Shown: positions 54,119 to 63,671, counted from the stretch's first letter. The stretch: DNA of 64,000 nucleotides from JABMQW01 sp964439935 (GCA_964439935.1 CAYTPW010000007.1:1-64000), one strand, 5' to 3'. Numbers and translations: made by a program. Notes: a model not told the origin generated them from the letters alone.

Positions 54119-54772
54119 ATGTCGATCAAGATCAAAATATGCTGTATCCAGAATGTAACCGAGGCTGAACTGGCTCTGCATTCCGGCGCATCCGCGATCG
54201 GTCTAGTCACAGAAATGCCCAGTGGTCCCGGTGTAATTTCAGAAATTGAAGTGGCTGAAATTGTTGCAGCAATAGGACCGCGAATGAATACGTTTTTATT
54301 GACCTCAAAAATTGATATTCCCGCTCTTATTCAACAGATTAAATATTGTGGAACAAGTACGGTCCAATTATGCAATCAACTGGTCAATGGTAACTACCGT
54401 GAATTGAAAACGGCGTTGCCGGAGATTGACATTATACCGGTAATTCAGGTAACTGGATCACCCTCGATTGATAGTGCTTTGGCAATTGCTCCCCTGGTAG
54501 ATGGTTTATTACTGGATTCTGGGAATCCTGATTTACCGGTTAAGGAACTGGGAGGCACCGGCAGGACCCATGACTGGGGAATCAGTCGTCGTATTGTTGA
54601 TCTGGTAGATATACCGGTATATCTGGCGGGTGGTTTAAATCCGGATAATGTTGGTGAGGCAACTAGAATAGTTCAGCCCTATGGAATTGATGTTTGCTCC
54701 GGCGTGCGGTCCGGTAATTCCCTCGATAAGGCAAAACTGCACTCATTCATGGCGGCAGTCAAAGCTGTTTAA
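54119..54772 (+). CDS. TrpF-like phosphoribosylanthranilate isomerase homologue
   Basis: I choose ATG 54119 instead of GTG 54056, whose extra 21 residues look unlike the family; the product has 217 residues. It is a TIM barrel with MSIKIKICCIQNVTEAELAL (usual KICG is KICC), SGASAIGLVTEMPSGPGVI, LLLDSG and GGTGRTHDW, then VYLAGGLNPDNV. TrpF isomerises phosphoribosylanthranilate in tryptophan synthesis. No other trp gene is nearby, and the altered active-site loop allows another function, so the gene name is withheld. Confidence 0.8.
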   Translation: MSIKIKICCIQNVTEAELALHSGASAIGLVTEMPSGPGVISEIEVAEIVAAIGPRMNTFLLTSKIDIPALIQQIKYCGTSTVQLCNQLVNGNYRELKTALPEIDIIPVIQVTGSPSIDSALAIAPLVDGLLLDSGNPDLPVKELGGTGRTHDWGISRRIVDLVDIPVYLAGGLNPDNVGEATRIVQPYGIDVCSGVRSGNSLDKAKLHSFMAAVKAV

Positions 54773-54792
54773 ATAAAACTGATAATATAGAT

Positions 54793-55527
54793 ATGCATAA
54801 ATTATTGTTATCAACAATTCTGTTATTAAGGTGTCTGGCGGCAGGCTCACTACCGGATGGCTTTGTCTATATCAAAGATGTTATTCCCGATATAGTCCTG
54901 GATATTCGCTACTTTGGTGAATTCAATTTTTTAGGTACCGCAGTGGATGGATATCATGCACCCGTCGGCATTATTTCCGGAGTGGCAGCAGATGCCCTTG
55001 CTGAGGTTCAAGCTGAGTTAAACCAGTTTGGTCTGTCATTGAAAATTTACGATGCCTACCGTCCCCAGCAAGCGGTTGATCATTTTGTGCGCTGGGCAGT
55101 TGATTTTGGGGATACACTGACTAAGCGGGAATTTTATCCTACTCTGGAAAAACCAGTTCTTCTGGAAGAGGTCTATATTGCTACGCGCTCCAGTCATACC
55201 CGAGGATCGGCGGTGGATTTGACAATTGTGCCTTTACCAATACCTGAACAGAAAAAATTTGAAATAGAAAACCAATGCGATTGTACCAAGGGAAATCGAT
55301 ATCGTTTGCTCGATAACAGCATTGATATGGGTTCAGGTTTTGATTGCTTCCATGAAATGTCCCATACGGCTCGGCCGCAATTAACCGAAACACAGCGGAA
55401 AAACCGATTGCTATTAAAATCGATAATGGAGAAACATGGTTTTCGGAATTATTCCAAAGAATGGTGGCACTTCAATTTTATTGCTGAACCGTTTCCCGAA
55501 ACTTATTTTAATTTTCCGGTTGAATAA
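54793..55527 (+). CDS. D-alanyl-D-alanine dipeptidase (VanX/DdpX family)
   Basis: The 244-residue protein has a short signal peptide and the zinc-peptidase motifs: YDAYRPQQAVDHFVRWA, SSHTRGSAVDLTIV (His and Asp ligands) and EWWHFNF (catalytic Glu and His). The family cleaves D-Ala-D-Ala. With a signal peptide and no van genes around it, peptidoglycan recycling or scavenging in the periplasm is much more likely than vancomycin resistance. It is followed closely by the GNAT gene. Confidence 0.9.
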   Translation: MHKLLLSTILLLRCLAAGSLPDGFVYIKDVIPDIVLDIRYFGEFNFLGTAVDGYHAPVGIISGVAADALAEVQAELNQFGLSLKIYDAYRPQQAVDHFVRWAVDFGDTLTKREFYPTLEKPVLLEEVYIATRSSHTRGSAVDLTIVPLPIPEQKKFEIENQCDCTKGNRYRLLDNSIDMGSGFDCFHEMSHTARPQLTETQRKNRLLLKSIMEKHGFRNYSKEWWHFNFIAEPFPETYFNFPVE

Positions 55528-55545
55528 CAGGTGTTGAGAGCGAAT

Positions 55546-56778
55546 ATGATTGATATTGTCACCTACCGACCTGAGCAGGATGAAAAGGCTGTCATGCGTA
55601 TTTTTAAGGAAGTGGGCTGGGTCGAGAATAAGGAACAGGAAAAAGCGGCACGGATCTATTTTAATGGTCAACGGGCGCTAATTGCCAAAATTGATGGAGA
55701 GGCAGAATGTTTCGCAGGCACCATGCCCGGAGTTATTAAGCACCTGACTGAGGATCTATCTTTTTGCGCCGTTACCGGTGTAGTCACCAGTCGTATAGCA
55801 CGGAAGCAGGGTTTGGCGGCACGACTAACCGCACAGGCGATTGCTAATGCGGTTGATAAAGGTGCCCAAGTGGCCGGTCTGGGAATTTTCGAACAGGGCT
55901 ATTATAATCGTCTGGGATTCGGGTCAGGAGTATATGAGAATTGGATTAACTTCGATCCGGCCAACCTGGTTATCGACCGTCCAGTGCGTACACCCCGGCG
56001 GCTGACAGCTGATAATTACCATGAAATTCAACAGGCACTCGAAAATCGACGGCGCGGACACGGTAGTATCAGTATTACTCAAATTAACTCAGTACAGGCT
56101 GAACTCCACTGGATAAAAGATGGTTTTGGTCTGGGTTACTTCGATGGTAAAAATGGTGAATTGTCGCATTTTATCTGGTGTAAATCGAATGGTGAAATTG
56201 GTCCATACGAGATAGTTATTTATGCTTTTCGTGGGGGCGATCAATTTCTTGATTTGATGGCTCTGATCAAAAGCCTTGGCGACCAGGTCAGAATGGTGCG
56301 GATGCGCGAACCGGCCGGCATTCAGATCCAGGACTTGATTAAACAACCATTTCGCTGGCGTCAACTGACCCAGAAAAACAAATTTGAGAATATCAACCGG
56401 GCAACAGCTTATTATCAGATTCGAATTTGTGATTTATTCGGCTGCATGCAAAAAACACATATACCATTTGGAGGAGCTCAATTTAATCTGCGATTGAGTG
56501 ATCCGATCTCTGAATATCTTGATGAGTCAGTTGACTGGCAGGGGATCGGTGGAGAGTATCAAATTAATTTTGGACAGAAATCCAGCGCAATACCAGGATA
56601 TGATCCCGACCTGCCTACTTTGGAGGCATCGGTTGGCGCCTTTTCCCGTCTTTGGTTGGGTGTTCGTCCAGCCACTGGACTGGCAGTAACCGATGATATT
56701 TCAGCTCCAATAGATTTGCTCAATCATCTGGATAAAATACTAAGTTTACCGGAACCAAAACCGGAATGGGATTTTTAA
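55546..56778 (+). CDS. Eis-like GNAT N-acetyltransferase
   Basis: I start at ATG 55546, not the GTG at 55531; the product has 410 residues. The N-terminal GNAT domain has GVVTSRIARKQGLAARLTAQAI (acetyl-CoA loop) and GIFEQGYYNRLGFG, followed by a second GNAT-like domain and a C-terminal sterol-carrier-like domain, the Eis arrangement. Eis enzymes acetylate amines or aminoglycosides at several sites. The substrate here is unknown. It follows the dipeptidase gene by 18 nt. Confidence 0.85.
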   Translation: MIDIVTYRPEQDEKAVMRIFKEVGWVENKEQEKAARIYFNGQRALIAKIDGEAECFAGTMPGVIKHLTEDLSFCAVTGVVTSRIARKQGLAARLTAQAIANAVDKGAQVAGLGIFEQGYYNRLGFGSGVYENWINFDPANLVIDRPVRTPRRLTADNYHEIQQALENRRRGHGSISITQINSVQAELHWIKDGFGLGYFDGKNGELSHFIWCKSNGEIGPYEIVIYAFRGGDQFLDLMALIKSLGDQVRMVRMREPAGIQIQDLIKQPFRWRQLTQKNKFENINRATAYYQIRICDLFGCMQKTHIPFGGAQFNLRLSDPISEYLDESVDWQGIGGEYQINFGQKSSAIPGYDPDLPTLEASVGAFSRLWLGVRPATGLAVTDDISAPIDLLNHLDKILSLPEPKPEWDF

Positions 56779-56843
56779 ATAGACGTAATTTCAATAAATT
56801 TAATCAGCAGGCGGTAATAATTGAGTAAAAGAAAGGGATAGTT

Positions 56844-57242
56844 ATGAGTAAACCATTAGCGGTAAAAGACATAATGGCCACTAATATTGTTACATTTAAA
56901 CCGGATCAAAATGTTCATGAAGTTATTGAAAAACTGGTATCTACATGTATTTCAGGAGCTTCGGTTATTGATGAAGAAGGTAAACTAATCGGTATTATTT
57001 CCGAAAAGGATTGTTTGAAAACGATCGTCAAATCCTCATATTATGATGGTATGGGTGCTTTGGTTTCCGATCTGATGTCCACTGATGTTGACACAGTGGA
57101 TATTCATGATAGCATCCACAACGTGGCTGAGAAATTCCTAAATTGCTATTACCGGCGTTTTCCAGTCTTGGATGATGGAAAATTGGCTGGGCAGGTAAGT
57201 AGGCGGGATGTTTTGCTGGCTGTCCAACCAATTCCTCATTGA
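56844..57242 (+). CDS. CBS-domain pair protein
   Basis: The 132-residue protein is two CBS domains with no other domain: VKDIMATNIVTFKPDQNVHEVIEKLVSTCISGASVIDEEGKLIGIISEKDCLK, then VSDLMSTDVDTVDIHDSIHNVAEKFLNCYYRRFPVLDDGKLAGQVSRRDVL. CBS pairs bind adenosine nucleotides and regulate partner enzymes. An AAAGGGATAG ribosome site precedes the ATG. Partner not evident. Confidence 0.92.
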   Translation: MSKPLAVKDIMATNIVTFKPDQNVHEVIEKLVSTCISGASVIDEEGKLIGIISEKDCLKTIVKSSYYDGMGALVSDLMSTDVDTVDIHDSIHNVAEKFLNCYYRRFPVLDDGKLAGQVSRRDVLLAVQPIPH

Positions 57243-57304
57243 ATCGAAAGTGTTAGTCTATATCAAATAGAGCACTACAGGTTATCAAATCACAGGGAGG
57301 AATC

Positions 57305-57871
57305 ATGAAGCTGATTAATCGATTAGTCAACTGGCGTCTAGCTATAATATTGTTACTTCTCAGCTTTTCTGCCTGTATCCGTTCGTTGTACCCTCTATAT
57401 ACCGCTGATGACCTGGTTTTTAGCAGCGATCTGATTGGCACCTGGTTAGATGATGATAATAATACTTGGACATTTACAGTCGGGGATAAATATCAGTATG
57501 ATTTGATAGTATCTGAGGAAGGTCATCCAGCGCAGTTTAAAACCCATCTGCTGGAATTGGGTGATCATCTGTTTCTGGATACTTTTCCATATGAGCCGAG
57601 TGTTGATAATGATTTTTACAAATTGCATTTAGTTGGTGCGCATTTGTTTGCCAGAATGGAGATTTTCACCGATAGCTGCCACTACACACTGATGGATCAT
57701 GATTGGCTTGAAACCATCTTATCGGAATCGATTGAAAGTTTAGCTTATGAGATGGTTGATGATGCTATTATATTGACAGCCAAGACTCCTGAACTTCAGG
57801 CATTCTTCAGGAAATATGCAAATGACCCTGAGGCTTTCAAGGATCGAACACTATTAGTACGAAAAAATTAA
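57305..57871 (+). CDS. lipoprotein of unknown function
   Basis: The 188-residue protein has a strong lipoprotein signal (LAIILLLLSFSAC, Cys24) and then a soluble, acidic, beta-rich domain starting YPLYTADDLVFSSDLIGTWLDDDNNTWTF. I do not recognise a family. GGGAGG precedes the ATG by 5 nt. It follows the CBS gene by 62 nt and may be cotranscribed with the alpha/beta hydrolase after it. Confidence 0.8.
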   Translation: MKLINRLVNWRLAIILLLLSFSACIRSLYPLYTADDLVFSSDLIGTWLDDDNNTWTFTVGDKYQYDLIVSEEGHPAQFKTHLLELGDHLFLDTFPYEPSVDNDFYKLHLVGAHLFARMEIFTDSCHYTLMDHDWLETILSESIESLAYEMVDDAIILTAKTPELQAFFRKYANDPEAFKDRTLLVRKN

Positions 57872-57895
57872 TTGTATCAAGCTGGAGTTTAAATT

Positions 57896-58759
57896 ATGAT
57901 TGGAATATGGATTGGAGTTATTACCGGCGCGATCTTATTAGTGATTGTCGCACTCTCCCGTGTTTACCGTACTCCCCAGACTACTCATATTAACACCCCA
58001 AGCAAGTATGATATTGAATTCCGCGAAGTGCGGTTCCCTACCCGAAACAACCGGAATCTATACGGCTGGTGGATTCCAGGACGAAATGGCAATACTGATA
58101 AATTTCCCACTTTAATTCTGGTGCATGGCTGGGGTAGGAATGTTGAACGGATGCTGCCCTATATTCGTAATTTACATGGCAGGGGCTATAACCTGCTGGC
58201 ATTTGATACCCGTCATCACGGCAGCAGCGATCAGGACGCATTTGCTTCGATGTTGAAATTTGCCGAAGATATTTCCGCTGCAGTTGATTTTGCATCCAGG
58301 CAGGAAAAGATTGACCAGGCAGCGATTGGCGTGCTCGGCCTATCAATCGGTGGTGCTGGTACGATCTATGCCGCAGCCCATGATGACCGGATCAAGGCAA
58401 TAGTGACGGTGGGTGCTTTTTCGCACCCGGCGGATGTGATGAAATTGGAATTCCAGCGGCGACGTATTCCATTTTTTCCACTGGTCTGGTTACTATTCCG
58501 TTTCATGGAATTTCGGATCGGTGCCAAATTTGATAAAATAGCTCCGGTAAATAATATTGGAAGAGTGCAGGGTAAAATTTTGTTGATTCAAGGGGAAAAT
58601 GATCAAACGGTACCAGTGGAACAGGGTGAGCATTTATATGCTGCATCAAATCCGGATAAAACTGAGTTTTGGTTACAGTCGGATCGCGGTCATTCTGATT
58701 GCCATCGTGAAACCGGTTTTTGGGATAGAGTGGACCGATTTTTCAAAGCTGCCTGGTAA
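57896..58759 (+). CDS. alpha/beta hydrolase
   Basis: The 287-residue protein has an N-terminal membrane anchor (WIGVITGAILLVIVALS), oxyanion-loop HGWGRN, nucleophile elbow GLSIGGAG with the Ser, LIQGENDQTVPVEQG with Asp, and a catalytic His in DRGHSD. It is an esterase or acyl-hydrolase of broad type, likely membrane-bound. Substrate is not visible. Confidence 0.9.
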   Translation: MIGIWIGVITGAILLVIVALSRVYRTPQTTHINTPSKYDIEFREVRFPTRNNRNLYGWWIPGRNGNTDKFPTLILVHGWGRNVERMLPYIRNLHGRGYNLLAFDTRHHGSSDQDAFASMLKFAEDISAAVDFASRQEKIDQAAIGVLGLSIGGAGTIYAAAHDDRIKAIVTVGAFSHPADVMKLEFQRRRIPFFPLVWLLFRFMEFRIGAKFDKIAPVNNIGRVQGKILLIQGENDQTVPVEQGEHLYAASNPDKTEFWLQSDRGHSDCHRETGFWDRVDRFFKAAW

Positions 58760-58849
58760 TCTATCAACCTATAATTAATTTTCGCAAGGCTTTAAATTCT
58801 GACAATATATTAGTTACTCCATTCCCCTGATCCGCATTAAATTTGGTCT

Positions 58850-60163
58850 GTGGGCAGTTTGATCCTGGGAAAATATAGATACTTAAAGACGGTCATTTTA
58901 GTGATCGTCATCCTGGCTACTTTTCGTTATGGCCAAGAATATCGTCACAGTGAAATCTACTCCGTTCCCGATCTTTCTTTTTATCCAGGTGTATTGACCG
59001 GACTTGATATCCTTCAGCAGATGGACTTTGAACCGTTGCAGGGGAAGCGAATTGCCATTTTGTGCAATCAGACCGCTGTGAATCGGAAAGGTGAACACCT
59101 GCTGGATTTCATCAACAGTCAATGGGATATAACCGTAAAAACGATTTTTACACCAGAGCACGGATTATTCGGCCGGCAGACCGATGATGTCCGTCTATCG
59201 GGAAAAGATGATATTGATCCGGTTACTGGCGCCAGGATAATAAATTTATTTGGTCGCTATGTGATACCGCCTAAATGGTCTCTGACCGATGTCGATCTGA
59301 TACTGGTCGATATGATCGATCCGGGTGTTCGCTACTTTACATTTGTTACTACAATCACCAAGATGATGGAAACTGCCAGCCGGTTGGAAATACCGGTGAT
59401 TGTATTGGATCGGCCGAATCCCATCCGGGGTGATATGATCAATGGACCGGTTGTCCGCACCGGTTTTCAGTCTTTTGTCGGGTATCATCTGGTTCCAGTT
59501 AGACATGGTCTGACCGTTGGCGAATATATACTGATGGTTAACGAGATGGGTTGGGTCAAAGATCTTGCACGGGTCGACCTGACTATAATTCCGATGGTGA
59601 ACTGGGAGCGGGACATGTGGTTTGATCAAACCGGACTACCCTGGATTCCGCCGGCGCCTGATTTTGATACTGCCGCCACCAATCTGATATATGTAGGAAC
59701 GGCGTTGACTGAGGGCACCAACCTAAGCGTGGGAAAAGGAACCGATAAACCATATCATCGCATCGGAGCACCTTGGATTGCCGGTATGCATTTACAACAG
59801 GTACTGGAAAACCAGAAACTTCCCGGCGTAAAATTCATAGCCATCAGTTTTACTCCCCATCAGGCACGTTCATCCACTGAGATTCCTGCTTATCTGGATC
59901 AGGTTTGCAATGGAGTGGAAATTGAGATCACGGATCGCGAAAGTTTTGATCCTCTACTTACTGCCATATCAATTATAATTCTGACCGAGCAGTTGTATCC
60001 CCGACAATTCAGTTGGAACGGCGACTATATTGATAAATTATTTGGCTATGATCTCTTGCGTACCTTCGTTGCCCAGAAAAAACAACCGGAATATTTACCG
60101 GGCCGCTGGACCCACGATGTTATCAGGTTCAACGAGTTTCGCGAACGTTTTCTGCTGTATTGA
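58850..60163 (+). CDS. exo-beta-N-acetylmuramidase NamZ family (DUF1343)
   Basis: The 437-residue protein has a signal or anchor (TVILVIVILATF) and the DUF1343 body: PGVLTGLDILQQM, RIAILCNQTAVNRKGEHLLDF, FTPEHGLFG, VDLILVDMIDPGVRYFTFVTTI, VIVLDRPNPIRGDMINGPV, VPVRHGLTVGEY and WIPPAPDFDTAATNLIYVGTALTEGTNLSVGKGTDKP. NamZ releases MurNAc from the non-reducing end of peptidoglycan glycans. The start GTG 58850 is the best in-frame choice. It fits a cell-wall scavenging set with the VanX-like enzyme upstream. Confidence 0.9.
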   Translation: MGSLILGKYRYLKTVILVIVILATFRYGQEYRHSEIYSVPDLSFYPGVLTGLDILQQMDFEPLQGKRIAILCNQTAVNRKGEHLLDFINSQWDITVKTIFTPEHGLFGRQTDDVRLSGKDDIDPVTGARIINLFGRYVIPPKWSLTDVDLILVDMIDPGVRYFTFVTTITKMMETASRLEIPVIVLDRPNPIRGDMINGPVVRTGFQSFVGYHLVPVRHGLTVGEYILMVNEMGWVKDLARVDLTIIPMVNWERDMWFDQTGLPWIPPAPDFDTAATNLIYVGTALTEGTNLSVGKGTDKPYHRIGAPWIAGMHLQQVLENQKLPGVKFIAISFTPHQARSSTEIPAYLDQVCNGVEIEITDRESFDPLLTAISIIILTEQLYPRQFSWNGDYIDKLFGYDLLRTFVAQKKQPEYLPGRWTHDVIRFNEFRERFLLY

Positions 60164-60167
60164 TATT

Positions 60168-61760
60168 TTGCACCAAGTCAACTTAAAGATATTTCTGATA
60201 CTGTTGTTCAGCACTGCCTGCTCACAAACCCATTTTTCCCTGCCAAATAATGTCTGGCGGGTATCAATTAAGCAGACTGGAGGAATTGGGAACTGGAAGG
60301 GTGCCAGTGGTTATTCCGGAGTTGGACCACAATATTTTAATCTGGATGGTTATGGTCGTCGTTATTATGATCATCTCCATCCCAATGCCTACTATGATTT
60401 ACAACATCTCGATTCCCTGTCAATCGGATCGACTACATTCGGAGATTTAATTGAAGGATTCAATAGATCTTCCACGGCTGTTTTTTGGGGCGATACTTTA
60501 CCTGAATTTCGGACTGTATTTTTTGGACCTGATTCAGTAATAATTGGCGGTTATTTGTATAATCCAAAATTACGCCACACCATATCGCGCCAGGATTTTA
60601 AACTTGAGTATGGTATTTCAAACCGCGTAACCTTCAGTTTTGAGATTCCCTATTTTCAGAGCTTAGAAGAAGAACGGAAATGGAGCTGGCAGGGAATTGC
60701 CGCAGATGGACTTCCGGAGTTCATATCATACCATGATTCTGCGCGCCAGTCCTTTGAGGATTTTGCATCCCATTTTGAAATTTTTCCAATAAATGCTGAT
60801 ACGCTGGAAGATTTACTTGATATCCAGAAGCGATTATATACTTGGGATGGTATCAATTCCGTCTTGTGGGCACTGGCTGGAGGGACCGATCCATTACAGA
60901 CCGGAATAGTGGGTTCAGCCTATAATCCATTTACGGAACTTATTGACGGTAGCACCACTATTGATTCGTTAATCGCGTGGTATTTACCGACCGGTCGCAA
61001 TGCCTCCGGTCTTGGTGACGTCACAATGAAATTGACCGTTTTATTAGCAGGTAAACCAGCTTGGTCCCAGCAAAGTTATTATTCGGCCTACGTCGGTGTA
61101 GCTGTTCAATTACCGTTAGGTAGAAAATTAAGCCGTTTTAATAGCGCTGATACCGCTGCAAATAACGTCCCTAGTCAGTTTTCCGAGATACAATTTGGCA
61201 GTGGCGTAACCAAGTGGACTATCTCATTTTTTGGTGAATTTTATACTTTTTTAATGAATCGCCGAATGAATGTCAATTGGTTTACTGATTTAGGAATCAG
61301 CAATCGGGAATTTCAAAATTTTCCCGTATCAATGTTGGGCACTAATATGACCCATCCCGATAGTATTATTGCGAAATATGGTAATCAGTATGGCTACTGG
61401 CCCGGGTGGGAATGGTCCGGGAAAATTGCAGTGAATGCAGAGATCTGGCCAGACCGTTTATGGTTGCGACCGGTGGTACAGGCTAAATTTAAAACTCGTG
61501 ATCAATTTTATTCAGTCGATGGGAACTGGGCCGATTTCATGCAATACCGGTCCATGTCCGGTAAAATTGTTTATGACACAAGAATGGTGCAAATCACACC
61601 AAGCATCAGTTTGTTACTCCGTAATCTGCATCCGTTAAAGAAAATCGGACCGGTGCCTTTTGAAATTGAAATCGGTGGTTCCAAACCTTTTTTTACTCGT
61701 CATGCTTTCTCGGATTATTCAATCTGGATCGGATTGACTACCTATTTTCAAAGCTGGTAA
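60168..61760 (+). CDS. probable outer-membrane protein, unknown function
   Basis: I start at TTG 60168, five bases after NamZ stops; the longer frame would overlap NamZ by 134 nt and begin inside it. The 530-residue product has a signal (LKIFLILLFSTACS) and many short aromatic beta strands, with LEYGISNRVTFSFEIPYFQ and a C-terminal YSIWIGLTTYFQSW ending in an aromatic residue, typical of outer-membrane barrels. The Cys in STACS could instead be a lipoprotein site. No family recognised. Its tight coupling to NamZ suggests a joint role at the envelope. Confidence 0.7.
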   Translation: MHQVNLKIFLILLFSTACSQTHFSLPNNVWRVSIKQTGGIGNWKGASGYSGVGPQYFNLDGYGRRYYDHLHPNAYYDLQHLDSLSIGSTTFGDLIEGFNRSSTAVFWGDTLPEFRTVFFGPDSVIIGGYLYNPKLRHTISRQDFKLEYGISNRVTFSFEIPYFQSLEEERKWSWQGIAADGLPEFISYHDSARQSFEDFASHFEIFPINADTLEDLLDIQKRLYTWDGINSVLWALAGGTDPLQTGIVGSAYNPFTELIDGSTTIDSLIAWYLPTGRNASGLGDVTMKLTVLLAGKPAWSQQSYYSAYVGVAVQLPLGRKLSRFNSADTAANNVPSQFSEIQFGSGVTKWTISFFGEFYTFLMNRRMNVNWFTDLGISNREFQNFPVSMLGTNMTHPDSIIAKYGNQYGYWPGWEWSGKIAVNAEIWPDRLWLRPVVQAKFKTRDQFYSVDGNWADFMQYRSMSGKIVYDTRMVQITPSISLLLRNLHPLKKIGPVPFEIEIGGSKPFFTRHAFSDYSIWIGLTTYFQSW

Positions 61761-61850
61761 ACGGTAAAATATTTCCAGCATCAATTAGTAAATTTTGCTT
61801 ACTTTATCCTTACAGGGTATTAATTCAAATCGTTGGAAGAGGAAGAAATA

Positions 61851-63131
61851 ATGATTGAAGAGAAGAAGACCATCTGGGGATGGGCAATGTATGATTGGGC
61901 GAATTCAGCCTTTGCGACGACAGTTATGGCGGGATTTTTCCCGCTCTTTTTTAAAGCATACTGGGCTAATCCCGATAATCCGACAGAAAGCACTTTTTAT
62001 CTTGGAATCGCTAATTCTGTTGCATCTATAATCGTTGCGGCACTGGCTCCATTCCTGGGCGCAATTGCCGATAAGGGGACAGCCAAAAGAAAATTTTTAA
62101 TAACATTCGGATCCCTTGGTGTAGTAATGACCGGTGGCCTCTGGATGGTTGCTCAAGGGCACTGGCAAATGGCAGTGATTTTATACGTGCTGGCTACAGT
62201 TGGTTTTTCAGGGAGCAATATATTTTATGATTCGCTGCTTCCTAGTATAGCATCTAAAAAGAAAGTAGATTATGCCTCTTCGCTGGGATTCTCTCTGGGT
62301 TACCTGGGTGGCGGTATTTTATTCTTAGTCAATGTAATTATGTACCTAAAACCAGATTTGTTTGGTATACCGGATCAGTCAACAGCTATCAGACTTTCGT
62401 TTGTATCAGTCGCAATTTGGTGGGCAGCATTCACAATACCCCTGCTTTTATGGGTTGAAGAACCGAAGATTAATCAGCCAGTTAGCCTTATTAAAGCGAT
62501 ACCACTGGGGTGGATTCAATTGAGAAGCACTTTTCGAGACATTAAACATCTGAAAATTGTAGGTATGTTTTTGCTGGCTTATTGGCTGTATATTGATGGT
62601 GTAGATACTATTGTCCGGATGGCGATCAGTTTCGGGGTAGATTTGAATTTTCCGCAGTCTTCCCTGATAATCGCCTTGCTTATGGTACAATTCTTGGCAT
62701 TCCCATTTACTATGATATACTATAGAATTTCCAAAAATGTCGGCATAAAAAAAGCGATTATGTTTGGGATACTGGGTTATGGAGTTATCACCTTTTTGGG
62801 ATATTTCATGAATTCGGTCTGGCATTTTTATGCCCTGGCAGTATTAATCAGCATGTTCCAGGGCGGTATCCAGGCCTTGAGTCGCAGTATCTACTCACGA
62901 ATCATACCAAAAGAAAAAGCCGCTGAATTTTACGGTTTCTATAATATGCTGGGTAAATTTGCCGCTGTGATAGGACCGGTTATGATGGGGAGTATAACCT
63001 ATGTGACCGGCAATCCGAGATTCGGGATTCTATCAATTCTTCTACTTTTTATTTTTGGAGGTTACTTCCTTATGAAAGTTGATATTGATGAAGGAGAGCG
63101 GATGGCTAAGGAATTTTTGGCTAAGGAGTAA
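61851..63131 (+). CDS. MFS transporter, UMF1 family
   Basis: I start at ATG 61851, preceded by GGAAGAGGAAG, rather than TTG 61833; the product has 426 residues. Twelve predicted helices and the start WGWAMYDWANSAFATTVMAGFFPLFFK match the UMF1 (Atg22-like) branch of the major facilitator family. The usual loop FLGAIADKGTAKRKFL follows helix 2, and the FQGGIQALSRSIYSRIIPKEKAAEFYGFYN segment is in the second half. Proposed solute efflux; substrate unknown. Confidence 0.9.
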   Translation: MIEEKKTIWGWAMYDWANSAFATTVMAGFFPLFFKAYWANPDNPTESTFYLGIANSVASIIVAALAPFLGAIADKGTAKRKFLITFGSLGVVMTGGLWMVAQGHWQMAVILYVLATVGFSGSNIFYDSLLPSIASKKKVDYASSLGFSLGYLGGGILFLVNVIMYLKPDLFGIPDQSTAIRLSFVSVAIWWAAFTIPLLLWVEEPKINQPVSLIKAIPLGWIQLRSTFRDIKHLKIVGMFLLAYWLYIDGVDTIVRMAISFGVDLNFPQSSLIIALLMVQFLAFPFTMIYYRISKNVGIKKAIMFGILGYGVITFLGYFMNSVWHFYALAVLISMFQGGIQALSRSIYSRIIPKEKAAEFYGFYNMLGKFAAVIGPVMMGSITYVTGNPRFGILSILLLFIFGGYFLMKVDIDEGERMAKEFLAKE

Positions 63132-63206
63132 AATAGAAATCTCCCTACTCAATTATATTTAAATAGCTGAATTGCTGGAACAAAACTACACGAGCCGGTG
63201 TTACTG

Positions 63207-63224
63207 TTTGAACAAACGTTCAAA
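63207..63224. promoter_or_regulatory. ArsR/SmtB-like palindromic operator
   Basis: TTTGAAC-AAAC-GTTCAAA is a perfect inverted repeat of seven-base arms. Its centre TGAA-N6-TTCA matches the core of operators bound by ArsR/SmtB metal sensors (for example smtA). It sits 12 nt before the start of the heavy-metal-binding protein, where a repressor would block transcription or translation. Confidence 0.45.
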
Positions 63225-63236
63225 TAACGGAGATAA

Positions 63237-63608
63237 ATGATGAAAAAACGACTCACTGTGATACTATTTGTACTGGTAACTGGAATTCTCTTTGTTGGAG
63301 TTTTACCGGCCAGTGACACAAAATCAACAACCCTGGATGTTAAGGGGATGACCTGCGGTGACTGCGAAACAAAAGTGTCAACTGCATTGAAGGCGGTTGA
63401 TGGTGTCAATGATGTAACAGTAGACCACTCAACCGGTAAAGCCCTCGTGACCTATGATGCCGATCTGGTGACAATGGATATGATGAAAATGGCTGTAAAA
63501 ACAGCTGGTTTTAAGGTTAGTAAAAAATCTTGGCTTAAAAAGAGCAAGCAATCTGCCAGCTGTGGTTCAGGCAATTGTTGTGCTAGTAAAGGTGGAACCA
63601 GTATTTGA
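63237..63608 (+). CDS. exported heavy-metal-associated (HMA) domain protein
   Basis: The 123-residue protein has a signal peptide (LTVILFVLVTGILFVGVLPAS) and a MerP/CopZ-type HMA domain, TLDVKGMTCGDCETKVSTALKAVDGVNDVTVDHSTGKALVTYD, with metal-binding GMTCGDC. A C-terminal tail holds four more cysteines (SCGSGNCCASK). It probably binds mercury, copper or another soft metal in the periplasm. The cysteine tail is unusual for the family and could be a second site. The palindrome upstream suggests metal-regulated expression. Confidence 0.88.
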   Translation: MMKKRLTVILFVLVTGILFVGVLPASDTKSTTLDVKGMTCGDCETKVSTALKAVDGVNDVTVDHSTGKALVTYDADLVTMDMMKMAVKTAGFKVSKKSWLKKSKQSASCGSGNCCASKGGTSI

Positions 63609-63638
63609 TAAAAAAGGAAATTTTACTTCAAAAAAATA

Positions 63639-63665
63639 TTGACAGTAATAATTTCGCGCTATAAA
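63639..63665 (+). promoter_or_regulatory. sigma70-like promoter for a possible small RNA
   Basis: TTGACA (63639-63644) and TATAAA (63660-63665) are separated by 15 bases. The two boxes are near-consensus, though the spacer is short. No gene start follows within 250 nt, which suggests a noncoding transcript. Confidence 0.45.
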
Positions 63666-63671
63666 CTTCAA

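Noticed and set aside
54119..54772. Remnant of a tryptophan operon
   Set aside because: Only one TrpF-like gene, with altered KICC loop; no other trp gene is in the window.
54793..55527. Vancomycin-resistance gene vanX
   Set aside because: Signal peptide present and no vanH, vanA, vanR or vanS nearby; a periplasmic wall-recycling dipeptidase is more likely.
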